Below, piece by piece: positions 55,618-64,000 of a DNA stretch of 64,000 nt. The notes below the pieces were generated by a model, which worked only from the letters and a program-made list of their open reading frames with translations, did not search any database and was not told the origin of the DNA. The DNA comes from Nitrobacter sp. 62-23. Its GTDB lineage: Bacteria; Pseudomonadota; Alphaproteobacteria; Rhizobiales; Xanthobacteraceae. The stretch is taken from the NCBI RefSeq assembly GCF_001897285.1, contig NZ_MKSM01000096.1, forward strand, positions 61,365 through 125,364. Reading direction: 5' to 3'. Each line of letters begins with the position of its first letter. The stretch's first letter is position 1. A program made the position numbers and the translations under genes.

Positions 55618-56351
55618 TAATCCACCCGCACCAGATATAGCCCGTCGGGCGGGGCGACGGGACCGCAGGCCTCGCGGCGGCGCGCGGCCAGCGCGCGGGC
55701 GAGGTCGTCGGCGCTCCAGCGGCCATGCCCGACCCACACCAGTGATCCCACCATCGAGCGCACCTGGCTGTGCAGGAACGAGCGCGCCGAGGTGATGATG
55801 GCGACGTTGTCGCCGTTCCTGACGACGTCGAGCTGGTCGAGCGTCTTCTCCGGCGATTTAGCCTGGCATTCGGTGTCGCGAAACGTCGTGAAGTCGTGCT
55901 TGCCGATCAGCCGCTGCGCCGCAATATGCATCGCCCCCGCATCGAGCGGCCGGGCCACGCGCCAGACGCGGCCGACCTCGACGGCAAGGTTCGCGCGCCG
56001 ATTGGCGATGCGATAGACGTAATGCCGCCTGAGCGCCGAGAAGCGCGCCTCGAAGCTGTCGGGCACGATCTCGGCTTCGAGCACCCCGATCGGATGCGGG
56101 CGCAGATGGGCGTTCAGCCCGTCGCGCAGCCGGTTCGGCGCGAAGTGCTTGGCGATGTTGCAATGCGCCACCTGCGCCAGCGCATGAACGCCGGCATCGG
56201 TGCGGCCGGCGCCATGCACGCGCACGTCGTTGCCGCAGATCGCCTTCACCGCCGCTTCCAGCGCGCCCTGCACCGAAGGACCGTTGTCCTGATACTGCCA
56301 GCCGCAGAACGGACCGCCGTCATATTCGATGGTGAGCTTGTAGCGGGGCAT
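55614..56351 (-). CDS. truA: tRNA pseudouridine synthase A
   Basis: 245 residues modifying positions 38-40 of tRNAs. Catalytic Asp in [17 protein letters not shown], with 'FHARFSA..R.Y.Y' strand region (here [16 protein letters not shown]) and '[17 protein letters not shown]'. Its stop overlaps the end of the nucleosidase gene on the other strand. It follows fmt by six bases as truA-fmt-def operon (leftward). Confidence 0.95.
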   Translation of the reverse strand: MPRYKLTIEYDGGPFCGWQYQDNGPSVQGALEAAVKAICGNDVRVHGAGRTDAGVHALAQVAHCNIAKHFAPNRLRDGLNAHLRPHPIGVLEAEIVPDSFEARFSALRRHYVYRIANRRANLAVEVGRVWRVARPLDAGAMHIAAQRLIGKHDFTTFRDTECQAKSPEKTLDQLDVVRNGDNVAIITSARSFLHSQVRSMVGSLVWVGHGRWSADDLARALAARRREACGPVAPPDGLYLVRVDY

Positions 56352-56357
56352 GACAGC

Positions 56358-57290
56358 CTAGGTGAACCGCATGGGCGGCTGAAGCGGCGTGCCGTTCAGA
56401 AAGGCATCGGCCTTCATCGGCGGCTTTCCCGCGCGCTGCAATTCAAGAACGCGGATCGCACCAACCTTGCATGCGATGGTCAGCCGATCGTCAAGCAATT
56501 CGCCGGGTTCGCCCGCACCCTTGGCTATTTCACAGCGCAGGATCTTCACGCGCACCTGCTCGCCGTCGAGCGGCATCTCGCACCATCCGCCCGGAAACGG
56601 CGACAGGCCGTGGATATGCCGCAACACGTCGCGCGCAGGCCTGTTCCAGTCGATCCGCGCTTCCGCCTTGTCGATCTTCGCGGCATAGGTGACGCCTTCG
56701 TCACTTTGCTTCGTTAGCGGCAGTTCGCCCTGCGCCAGCGCGTCCATCGCTCGGACCATGAGACCGGCTCCCCGTGGCGCCAGCGCGTCATGCAGATCGG
56801 ACGCCGTCATCGCGTCGCTCATGGCGATCCGCTCGGCCATCGCAACGTCGCCGGTGTCGAGACCGGCGTCCATCTTCATGACCATGACGCCGCTCTCAAG
56901 GTCGCCGGCCATAATGGCGCGGTTGATCGGCGCGGCGCCGCGCCAGCGCGGCAGCAGTGAAGCATGCAGATTGTAGCAGCCATATCTCGGTGCATCGAGG
57001 ATCGGCTGCGGCAGGATCATGCCGTAGGCGACGACCACCGCGGCGTCCGCGCCATGCGATCGGAACTGTCCGAGCGCTTCCGGCGTCTTCAGCGTTTTCG
57101 GCGTCAGCACGGGAATGCCGAGGCGCTGCGCTTCCCGCTCAACCGGGCTCGGTTGCAGCTTCATGCCGCGGCCCGCCGGCCTCGCCTCTCGGGTGTAGAC
57201 AGCCGCGATCTCATGGCCATGGGCCGCAAGCGCGGCGAGCGTCGGCACCGCGAAATCGGGCGTGCCCATGAAGATCAGGCGAAGCGGCAT
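56358..57290 (-). CDS. fmt: Methionyl-tRNA formyltransferase
   Basis: 310 residues. N-terminal GART fold: '[12 protein letters not shown]', '[24 protein letters not shown]' with catalytic Asn/His/Asp triad (HASLLP and DTGDV), and a C-terminal OB-like domain for tRNA. It formylates initiator Met-tRNA and is paired with def. Confidence 0.95.
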   Translation of the reverse strand: MPLRLIFMGTPDFAVPTLAALAAHGHEIAAVYTREARPAGRGMKLQPSPVEREAQRLGIPVLTPKTLKTPEALGQFRSHGADAAVVVAYGMILPQPILDAPRYGCYNLHASLLPRWRGAAPINRAIMAGDLESGVMVMKMDAGLDTGDVAMAERIAMSDAMTASDLHDALAPRGAGLMVRAMDALAQGELPLTKQSDEGVTYAAKIDKAEARIDWNRPARDVLRHIHGLSPFPGGWCEMPLDGEQVRVKILRCEIAKGAGEPGELLDDRLTIACKVGAIRVLELQRAGKPPMKADAFLNGTPLQPPMRFT

Positions 57291-57321
57291 TTTCTGAATT
57301 CGTATGCGGTGACGGCCCGCT

Positions 57322-57849
57322 CTATTTTCCGGCGAGCTTCGCAGCCTTGGTGAACTTCTTCAACACGCGGTCGCGTTTGAGCTTGGAGAGATAATCGACG
57401 AACAGCACACCGTTGAGATGATCGATCTCGTGCTGGATGCAGGTGGCGAAAATGCCTTCGGCATCCTCCTCGTGCACGTTGCCATCGAGGTCGGTGAAGC
57501 GGATCCGCACCCGCGCCGGCCGTTCAACCTCCTCGTAATATTCGGGGATCGACAGGCAGCCCTCTTCATAAACCGAGAGTTCCTCGGACGCCGAGAGGAT
57601 TTCCGGGTTGATGAAGACGCGCGGTCGCGGGTTAAGTTCGCCGTCTTCGTCCCGCCTGGCGAGGTCCATGGTGATGATGCGGACGGGTTGCGCGATCTGG
57701 ATGCCGGCCAGCCCGATGCCCGGCGCGTCGTACATGGTCTCGAACATGTCGTCGGCGAGCTTGCGGATTTCCGGCGTGACTTTTTCGATCGGCCTGGAAA
57801 CAAGGCGCAACTGCTTGTCCGGCAGAATGATTATTTCGCGAATGGCCAT
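57322..57849 (-). CDS. def: Peptide deformylase
   Basis: 175 residues removing the formyl group from nascent N-termini. Motif 1 GIGLAGIQI (variant of GxGxAAxQ), motif 2 [11 protein letters not shown] with Zn/Fe-ligand Cys, motif 3 QHEIDHLNG (HEXXH-type). Start chosen at ATG 57849 ([18 protein letters not shown]); the frame runs upstream to 57912. First gene of def-fmt-truA. Confidence 0.95.
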   Translation of the reverse strand: MAIREIIILPDKQLRLVSRPIEKVTPEIRKLADDMFETMYDAPGIGLAGIQIAQPVRIITMDLARRDEDGELNPRPRVFINPEILSASEELSVYEEGCLSIPEYYEEVERPARVRIRFTDLDGNVHEEDAEGIFATCIQHEIDHLNGVLFVDYLSKLKRDRVLKKFTKAAKLAGK

Positions 57850-57998
57850 GCCGGGCGATGTAGTCCGCCGGTCTGCCGGGGTCAATCCGTGGCGACCGCA
57901 GCCACCAACCATTCATCAGCAATAAAAAGCGAGCTTTCGTTCACCTAAAGTGTTCTCTCTTCGTTCGCGTCAGCCGCCGAATCGGGTAAAAAGACCGG

Positions 57999-59213
57999 AT
58001 GAACAATATCCTTTTCATGCTGGGCGATGTGCCGGTGCGGACCGGCGCCGTGCTGATCGGCTTCGGCGCGCTGGCGCTGTTGCTGCTGCTGGTCATCGCG
58101 ATTGTGATCGCAAGGTCGGGCCGCCGTGGAGCCGATATGGCGGTGGCGCAGGCGAGCCGCGCTGACGAGCTGGAGGAACGTCTCATCGACATGATGCGCA
58201 CGCAGGCCGAGATGACCGGCCGCGTCGACGCCATGGGCAAGGCGCTCGCCGGGCGGCAGGCGGAGATGGCGCGGGCGGTCAGTGATCGTCTCGACTCGGT
58301 CACCCACCGGGTCGGGCAGTCGATGGAGCAGACCACGCGCAGCACCATGGAGAGCCTGCGGGTGCTGCACGAACGGCTCGGTATCATCGACAACGCGCAC
58401 CAGAACCTGACCGAACTGACGACGCAGGTGACCACGCTGCGCGATGTGCTCGCCAACAAGCAGTCGCGCGGCGCATTCGGTCAGGCGCGGATGGAAGCGA
58501 TCGTGCAGGACGGCATGCCGAAGGACTCGTTTGCCTTCCAGTACACGCTGTCGAACGGCAAGCGACCGGACTGCGTGATCTTCCTCCCCGATCAGCGGCC
58601 GCTCTGCATCGACGCGAAATTCCCGCTGGAGGCGATGACGGCGCTGCACGACGCCCGCAGCGACGACGAAAGGAAATTCGCAAGCCAGCGGCTGCGTGCC
58701 GACGTCATGAAACATGTCGCCGACATCGCCGGCAAATACCTGATCCCGGGCGAGACCCAGGATAACGCGCTGATGTTCGTGCCGTCGGAGTCGGTCTATG
58801 CCGAGATCTACGACGCCTTTGATGACGTGATCCAGAAGGCGTATCGTGCCCGGATCGTGCTGGTGTCGCCATCGCTTCTGATGCTGGCGATCCAGGTGAT
58901 GCAGCAGCTTCTCAAGGACGCGCGGATGCGCGATGCCGCCGACAAGGTCCGTGTCGAGGTCATGAACATGATGGGCGACGTCGAGCGGCTGCGCGACCGC
59001 GTCAGCAAGCTCGGCAGCCATTTCGATCAGGTCAGCGAGGACGTCAGGCAGGTGCTGATCTCGGCCGGCAAGATCAGCAAGCGCGCGACCCGAATCGAGG
59101 AACTCGACTTCAGCAAGGACGAGACGGCCGCGGAAACGTCGCGGGTCGTCAGGTCCGGCGAACCGGAGTTGTTCCCGCCGCAACTCGCCCCAAAAATCCA
59201 GGCGGGGGAGTAG
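57999..59213 (+). CDS. rmuC: DNA recombination protein RmuC
   Basis: 404 residues. N-terminal transmembrane helix (about 17-35), coiled-coil (about 50-150), then the RmuC nuclease-like domain: GRMEAIV (here QARMEAIVQD), 'RPDCVIFLPDQRPLCIDAKFPLEA' and 'LMFVPSESVYAEIYD'. Thought to limit DNA inversions. Divergent from def. Confidence 0.92.
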   Translation: MNNILFMLGDVPVRTGAVLIGFGALALLLLLVIAIVIARSGRRGADMAVAQASRADELEERLIDMMRTQAEMTGRVDAMGKALAGRQAEMARAVSDRLDSVTHRVGQSMEQTTRSTMESLRVLHERLGIIDNAHQNLTELTTQVTTLRDVLANKQSRGAFGQARMEAIVQDGMPKDSFAFQYTLSNGKRPDCVIFLPDQRPLCIDAKFPLEAMTALHDARSDDERKFASQRLRADVMKHVADIAGKYLIPGETQDNALMFVPSESVYAEIYDAFDDVIQKAYRARIVLVSPSLLMLAIQVMQQLLKDARMRDAADKVRVEVMNMMGDVERLRDRVSKLGSHFDQVSEDVRQVLISAGKISKRATRIEELDFSKDETAAETSRVVRSGEPELFPPQLAPKIQAGE

Positions 59214-59258
59214 AAAGAAGGGGCGAGGGCAAGGAGCAGAATCTGCTAGCACTGCGAC

Positions 59259-60623
59259 ATGACCGCTCCAGACGCCGCCGCTGCCACGACGAAGCCATCC
59301 GACATCGCGCCCCGCGCCTCATGGCGCGAGAGCATCGCGGTCTATCTGCAACCGCGCGTTCTTATCGTGATGCTGCTCGGCTTCTCGTCCGGCCTGCCGC
59401 TGGCGCTGTCGGGCTCGACGCTGCAGATCTGGATGAAAGAATCCGGCATAGACCTGCACGACATCGGTCTGTTTGTTCTTGTCGGCACGCCCTACACGCT
59501 GAAGTTCCTGTGGGCGCCGCTGGTCGATGCCCTGCACATCCCGCTTTTGACCCGGCGGTTCGGCCGCCGCCGCGGCTGGCTCGTGTTCTCGCAACTGCTC
59601 CTGATCGCGGCGATCCTGCTCCTGGGATCGACCGATCCGGTGCAGGCGCCGTGGCTGGTCGCGCTCGGGGCGGTGCTGGTGGCGGCGACATCGGCGACGC
59701 AGGACATCGTGGTCGATGCCTTCCGCGTCGAAAGCCTGCCGGAAAGCGAGCAGGCCGCCGGCATGGCGGGCTATGTCGCGGCCTATCGCATCGGCATGCT
59801 GGTCTCGACCGCCGGCGCTCTCTTTCTCGTCAGCGCGTTCGAAGGAACAGGTCTGGTTCGTGCCGCCGCATGGACATGGGGCTATGTCAGCATGGCGGCG
59901 ATGGTCCTGATCGGAACCGTCACCGCGCTGGCGGCCACCGAGCCCGAGCAATCCGTTCGCGCTGAGCAGGCAACGCGGGGAGAGGACGGTTTTGCACGCG
60001 TGATGCAAGCCGCGGTCGGCGCGTTTTCAGAATTCCTGAGCCGCAAGGATGCGATCGCCGCACTCGCCTTTATCGTGCTGTTCAAGTTCACCGACGCGTT
60101 CTCCGGCACAATGACCGCGCCGTTCGTCATTGATCTCGGCTTCACCCGCAACGATTATGCCGCCATCGTCAAGGGGGTCGGCTTGGCCGCGACGCTGATC
60201 GGCGGTTTCGCAGGCGGCTTCGTGGCGCGGCGCTATTCGCTAGCGGCGAGCCTGTGGATCGGCGGCGTTTTGCAGGCGGTCGCCAACCTGTCGTTCTCCT
60301 GGCTGGCGCTGGTCGGGGTCAACCAATGGGCGCTGGCGGTCGCGATCACGGCGGAGAATTTCACCAGCGCCATCGGCACGGTGATCTTCGTGGCTTATCT
60401 CTCGGCGCTGTGCCGCAATCCGCTGCACACCGCCACCCAATATGCGCTGCTCACGGCATTGGCCGCGGTCGGCCGGACCTATCTGTCCGCCAGCGCCGGC
60501 TTCGTCGCCGAGGCGACCGGATGGCCGCTGTTCTTCGCGATCTGCGTCGCCGCGGCGGTGCCGAGCCTGATCCTGCTTGGCTGGCTGCAGCGGCGCGGGC
60601 ACTTTGCCGGATTGCAGACGTAG
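59259..60623 (+). CDS. ampG: AmpG-family muropeptide MFS permease
   Basis: 454 residues, about 12-14 helices. AmpG signatures: 'LLGFSSGLPLALSGSTLQIWMKESGI', 'YTLKFLWAPLVDAL', 'ATSATQDIVVDAFRVESL' and the C-terminal half 'FTDAFSGTMTAPFVIDLGFT'. It would import GlcNAc-anhydromuropeptides for wall recycling. The family call is firm, the gene symbol likely. Confidence 0.85.
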   Translation: MTAPDAAAATTKPSDIAPRASWRESIAVYLQPRVLIVMLLGFSSGLPLALSGSTLQIWMKESGIDLHDIGLFVLVGTPYTLKFLWAPLVDALHIPLLTRRFGRRRGWLVFSQLLLIAAILLLGSTDPVQAPWLVALGAVLVAATSATQDIVVDAFRVESLPESEQAAGMAGYVAAYRIGMLVSTAGALFLVSAFEGTGLVRAAAWTWGYVSMAAMVLIGTVTALAATEPEQSVRAEQATRGEDGFARVMQAAVGAFSEFLSRKDAIAALAFIVLFKFTDAFSGTMTAPFVIDLGFTRNDYAAIVKGVGLAATLIGGFAGGFVARRYSLAASLWIGGVLQAVANLSFSWLALVGVNQWALAVAITAENFTSAIGTVIFVAYLSALCRNPLHTATQYALLTALAAVGRTYLSASAGFVAEATGWPLFFAICVAAAVPSLILLGWLQRRGHFAGLQT

Positions 60624-60651
60624 CAGCATCGGCCATGGCAAAACGGCGCGC

Positions 60652-61518
60652 TTATCTCGTGAGCATATCCTTCGCCGCGATCAATCCGCCGCCCGCGATC
60701 AGCACCGCCGCCCCGGCGAGCGCCGCTGTGGGTTTGGCAAACCCGGCCAGTATCAGGAACGTTGTCGAAAGCAGCGGCGTCGCATAGGCGGCCGCGCCCA
60801 GCACGCGAATGTCGCCACGCTTCATGCCGATGTCCCAGACATAGAAGGCGAGGCCGACCGGGCCGACGCCGAGCGCGGCGATCGCGAGCCATTGCGCGCC
60901 GCTGTCGGGCCACACCGTCGGCTCCGTCAGCCCATGCGCGATTGTTGCCAGCACGGCCGTCGCCAGGCAGAAGCCCGCGACCGCGTCGGTTGGAACCGAG
61001 GCCAGCCGGCGCGACAGCACCGAATACGCTGCCCAGACAAACGCCGCGATGAACGCGGCCGCGAGCCCCCAGATCTGGGTTCGCTCGAACGCGATCGAGG
61101 TGTTACCCGCGAACAGCAGCACCGTCCCGGCGAGCCCGAGAAGCGCGCCGATCAGATGATGCGGCGCCAACCGCTCGCCCGGCAGCAACGATGAAAACAG
61201 CACGATCAGCAGCGGCCAGAGATAGTTCAAAAGGCCGGCTTCCGCAGGCGGCGCCAGGCGCAGCGCGATGAAATACAGCGCGTGATAGCCGAACAGTCCG
61301 CCGACCCCGACGAGCCAGGCGACCGGCGGCTGTCGCAATGCGCGGACACCCTGGGGTCGAAACAGCCAACTCGCGCAGCCCGAAAGGCCGCCGATCGCGA
61401 ACGTCATCGCCGCCAGTTGAAATGCCGGAATGCGCCCGGTCGCGACCGCCATGACCGCGAGCAGCGACCACATCAGGATGGCGGTGAGACCGACGAGCGT
61501 GGCGGTGCGGGAGGTCAT
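60652..61518 (-). CDS. EamA/DMT-family exporter
   Basis: A 288-residue protein with ten hydrophobic helices in two EamA repeats. 'LVGVGGLFGYHALYFIALRLAPPAEAGLLNYLWPLLIVLFSSLLPGERL' is typical of the YddG-type aromatic amino acid exporters. MTSRTAT at 61518 is favoured over GTG 61536; neither has a strong ribosome-binding site. Substrate unknown. Confidence 0.8.
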   Translation of the reverse strand: MTSRTATLVGLTAILMWSLLAVMAVATGRIPAFQLAAMTFAIGGLSGCASWLFRPQGVRALRQPPVAWLVGVGGLFGYHALYFIALRLAPPAEAGLLNYLWPLLIVLFSSLLPGERLAPHHLIGALLGLAGTVLLFAGNTSIAFERTQIWGLAAAFIAAFVWAAYSVLSRRLASVPTDAVAGFCLATAVLATIAHGLTEPTVWPDSGAQWLAIAALGVGPVGLAFYVWDIGMKRGDIRVLGAAAYATPLLSTTFLILAGFAKPTAALAGAAVLIAGGGLIAAKDMLTR

Positions 61519-61538
61519 GACATCATGCGACTGCACTC

Positions 61539-61666
61539 ATCGCCATGCCCGGCACTCGGGTCCGGCTTCGCCCAGCCCGGGCACAGGCCGATTGTGCAGG
61601 CATCCACGTCTTTCATGCGTCGCAACGTCAAAACGTGGGTGGCCGGGTCAAGCCCGGCCATGACGG
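61539..61666. repeat. Long palindromic intergenic repeat ('atgcccgg...ccggccatga' type)
   Basis: From CATCGCCATGCCCGG to CCCGGCCATGACGG, with an inner 'GCATCCACGTCTTTC...AAACGTGGGTGGCCGGG' hairpin. This type is very frequent between genes in Bradyrhizobium/Rhodopseudomonas-type genomes (recognition from memory). It fills the phaB-EamA gap. Confidence 0.65.
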
Positions 61667-61704
61667 CTCTTTTGTGGGGGACTCAATCGCCCACAACAGT
61701 CTGC

Positions 61705-62430
61705 CTACGCGCAATACTGCCCGCCATTGATGCTCAATGTCGATCCGGTGATGAAACCGGCGTCGTCGGAGGCGAGGAACACCACAGCCCGCGCGATTTC
61801 CTCGGGCTCGCCGAGGCGGCTCGCGGGGATGTGCGGCAGGATGCTTTTCTCAACGACCTCCTTGGGCACCGCCTGCACCATCTCGGTATTGATGTAGCCC
61901 GGGCAGATCGCGTTCACGGTGATTCCGGCCTTGGCGTTTTCCAGCGCGAGCGCCTTGGTAAAACCGATGTCGCCGGCCTTCGCCGCCGAATAGTTCACCT
62001 GGCCGAACTGCCCTTTCTGGCCGTTGATCGAGGAGATGTTGATGATGCGGCCGAACTTGCGCGCGCGCATGCCCTCTATCACCGGGCGCGTCATGTTGAA
62101 CAGCGAGCCGAGATTGGTGTTGATGACGGCGCTCCATTGCTCAAGCGTCATCTTGTGGAAGGCACCGTCCCTGGTGATGCCGGCATTGTTGACGAGCACC
62201 TCGACGGGACCGAGTTCCGCCTCGACCTTCCCGACGCCCTCAGTGCAGGCCTCGAACGAGGCGACGTCCCACTTGTAGATGGGGATGCCCGTTTCCGTCT
62301 TGAACTTTTCCGCTGCAGCATCATTGCCCGCATAACTCGCGGCAACCGTATATCCCGCCGCTTTCAGCGCCTTGCTGATCGCGCCGCCGATGCCCCGCGT
62401 CCCTCCCGTCACCAGTGCCACTCGTGCCAT
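61705..62430 (-). CDS. phaB: Acetoacetyl-CoA reductase
   Basis: 241-residue NADPH-dependent short-chain dehydrogenase making (R)-3-hydroxybutyryl-CoA for polyhydroxybutyrate. Motifs: VTGGTRGIGGAI at the N-terminus, 'NNAGIT', catalytic Ser in ISSINGQKGQFGQVNYSAAKAG with Tyr-x3-Lys, and 'SINGGQYCA' tail. ATG 62430 has GGAGGACGACGCA before it; a longer frame exists. Downstream of phaA. Confidence 0.95.
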   Translation of the reverse strand: MARVALVTGGTRGIGGAISKALKAAGYTVAASYAGNDAAAEKFKTETGIPIYKWDVASFEACTEGVGKVEAELGPVEVLVNNAGITRDGAFHKMTLEQWSAVINTNLGSLFNMTRPVIEGMRARKFGRIINISSINGQKGQFGQVNYSAAKAGDIGFTKALALENAKAGITVNAICPGYINTEMVQAVPKEVVEKSILPHIPASRLGEPEEIARAVVFLASDDAGFITGSTLSINGGQYCA

Positions 62431-62492
62431 TGCGTCGTCCTCCCTGAGAGAAACCGGAATCGTCACGGCCGTTGGAAAGATATTCCAGATAA

Positions 62493-62517
62493 AATGCCCG
62501 GCTTGTGACCGGGCATT
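62493..62517 (-). terminator. Hairpin between phaA and phaB
   Basis: A nine-base stem AATGCCCGG/CCGGGCATT with a 7-base loop. On the minus strand it is followed by TTATC, giving a short T tract. It could attenuate transcription from phaA into phaB. Confidence 0.45.
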
Positions 62518-62573
62518 CCATCATCAAATCAACTGCGGTGATTCGATATCATTTTTGAAGCGTCCGCCGCCGC

Positions 62574-63752
<1,179 letters not shown>

Positions 63753-64000
63753 GGACATCTCCTGGAGCTTGAGCGACTGGGTAGTTGAATATTTGACGAT
63801 GGTTGCCGCGCCGGCAACCCGTGGCACGCGTTTACCCTGTTAACCTCACGAGAGTGTGTCAATTGCACCGACGACCGGAAGATGCGCCCAGGCATATTCC
63901 TGAGCAGTCTCTATGCGTTGGAATTAACTGGTCCTTCATAAAACGGTAGCCGAAGGCTGCCGAAAGTGCTTACTTTGCTGCAATGCGCTTGTTAACCCCA
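63753..64000. other. Upstream region of phaA to the window edge
   Basis: About 250 bases without a supported gene. It should hold the phaA promoter and that of whatever lies beyond. TTTGCTGCAATGCGC near 63974 resembles TGC-rich sites bound by PhaR-type regulators but cannot be called. Confidence 0.4.

Noticed and set aside
57945..59252. 435-residue minus-strand frame opposite rmuC
   Set aside because: Low-complexity His/Arg/Leu translation, no start signal, conserved gene on the plus strand.
63960..63995. PhaR-type operator
   Set aside because: Only a loose TGC-rich similarity; no confident motif or second copy.

Overview
The window is a stretch of a high-GC alphaproteobacterial chromosome. 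The conserved block rpmH-rnpA-yidC-engB-argB-HAD-dapD-dapE, the phaA/phaB pair and the characteristic intergenic palindromes (CTAG-bounded hairpins, 'gcgttttcgagcgaagtgg'-type and 'atgcccgg...ccgggcat'-type repeats) point to the Bradyrhizobium/Rhodopseudomonas/Nitrobacter group (Nitrobacteraceae). This assignment is inferred from gene content and repeat style, not from a database search.

Bases 1-7.4 kb hold a nonulosonic-acid (pseudaminic acid) surface-sugar locus. It contains a truncated methyltransferase, a HAD phosphatase, a Nudix-like protein, pseI, an unidentified 576-residue carbohydrate-transfer-like protein on the other strand, then pseC and pseB. The cytidylyltransferase pseF, next to pseB, is visibly decayed. 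From 8.1 to 17.8 kb comes a heavy-metal RND efflux operon (outer membrane lipoprotein, CzcA-type pump, adaptor), divergent from a response regulator/sensor kinase pair. Paired CTTAC repeats lie in the shared control region, and four consecutive palindromic elements separate regulator from kinase. A gene graveyard (IS5 remnant, DHA2 transporter tail, internally deleted TPP enzyme) fills 17.9-19.3 kb.

Bases 19.4-34.9 kb form a respiratory island. It carries a SCO copper chaperone, a complete alternative complex III (actABCDEF) and, divergently, a caa3-type cytochrome oxidase of the A2 (YSHP) type with four subunits. Facing this is a three-subunit gluconate-2-dehydrogenase-like module (small subunit, GMC flavoprotein, triheme cytochrome c). 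Together they could carry electrons from sugar oxidation and quinol to oxygen without a bc1 complex.

Bases 35-45.3 kb are accessory: a LysR regulator with a 2-hydroxycarboxylate transporter, a type III polyketide synthase with an isoprenylcysteine-methyltransferase-like partner, a PNPOx-like stress protein, a manganese catalase, a PRC-barrel protein and a dead large serine recombinase. The recombinase frame runs into the 3' end of a tRNA-Arg(ACG) gene, the likely scar of an integrated element.

From 45.5 kb to the end the window is core genome: a sensor kinase, ribosomal protein L34/RNase P protein/YidC/EngB, arginine and lysine biosynthesis (argB, dapD, dapE), a nucleosidase, truA-fmt-def, rmuC, an AmpG-like permease, an EamA exporter and the polyhydroxybutyrate genes phaB and phaA. 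The dapD-dapE gap is packed with palindromic repeats, two of which are inverted copies of those at 15 kb.
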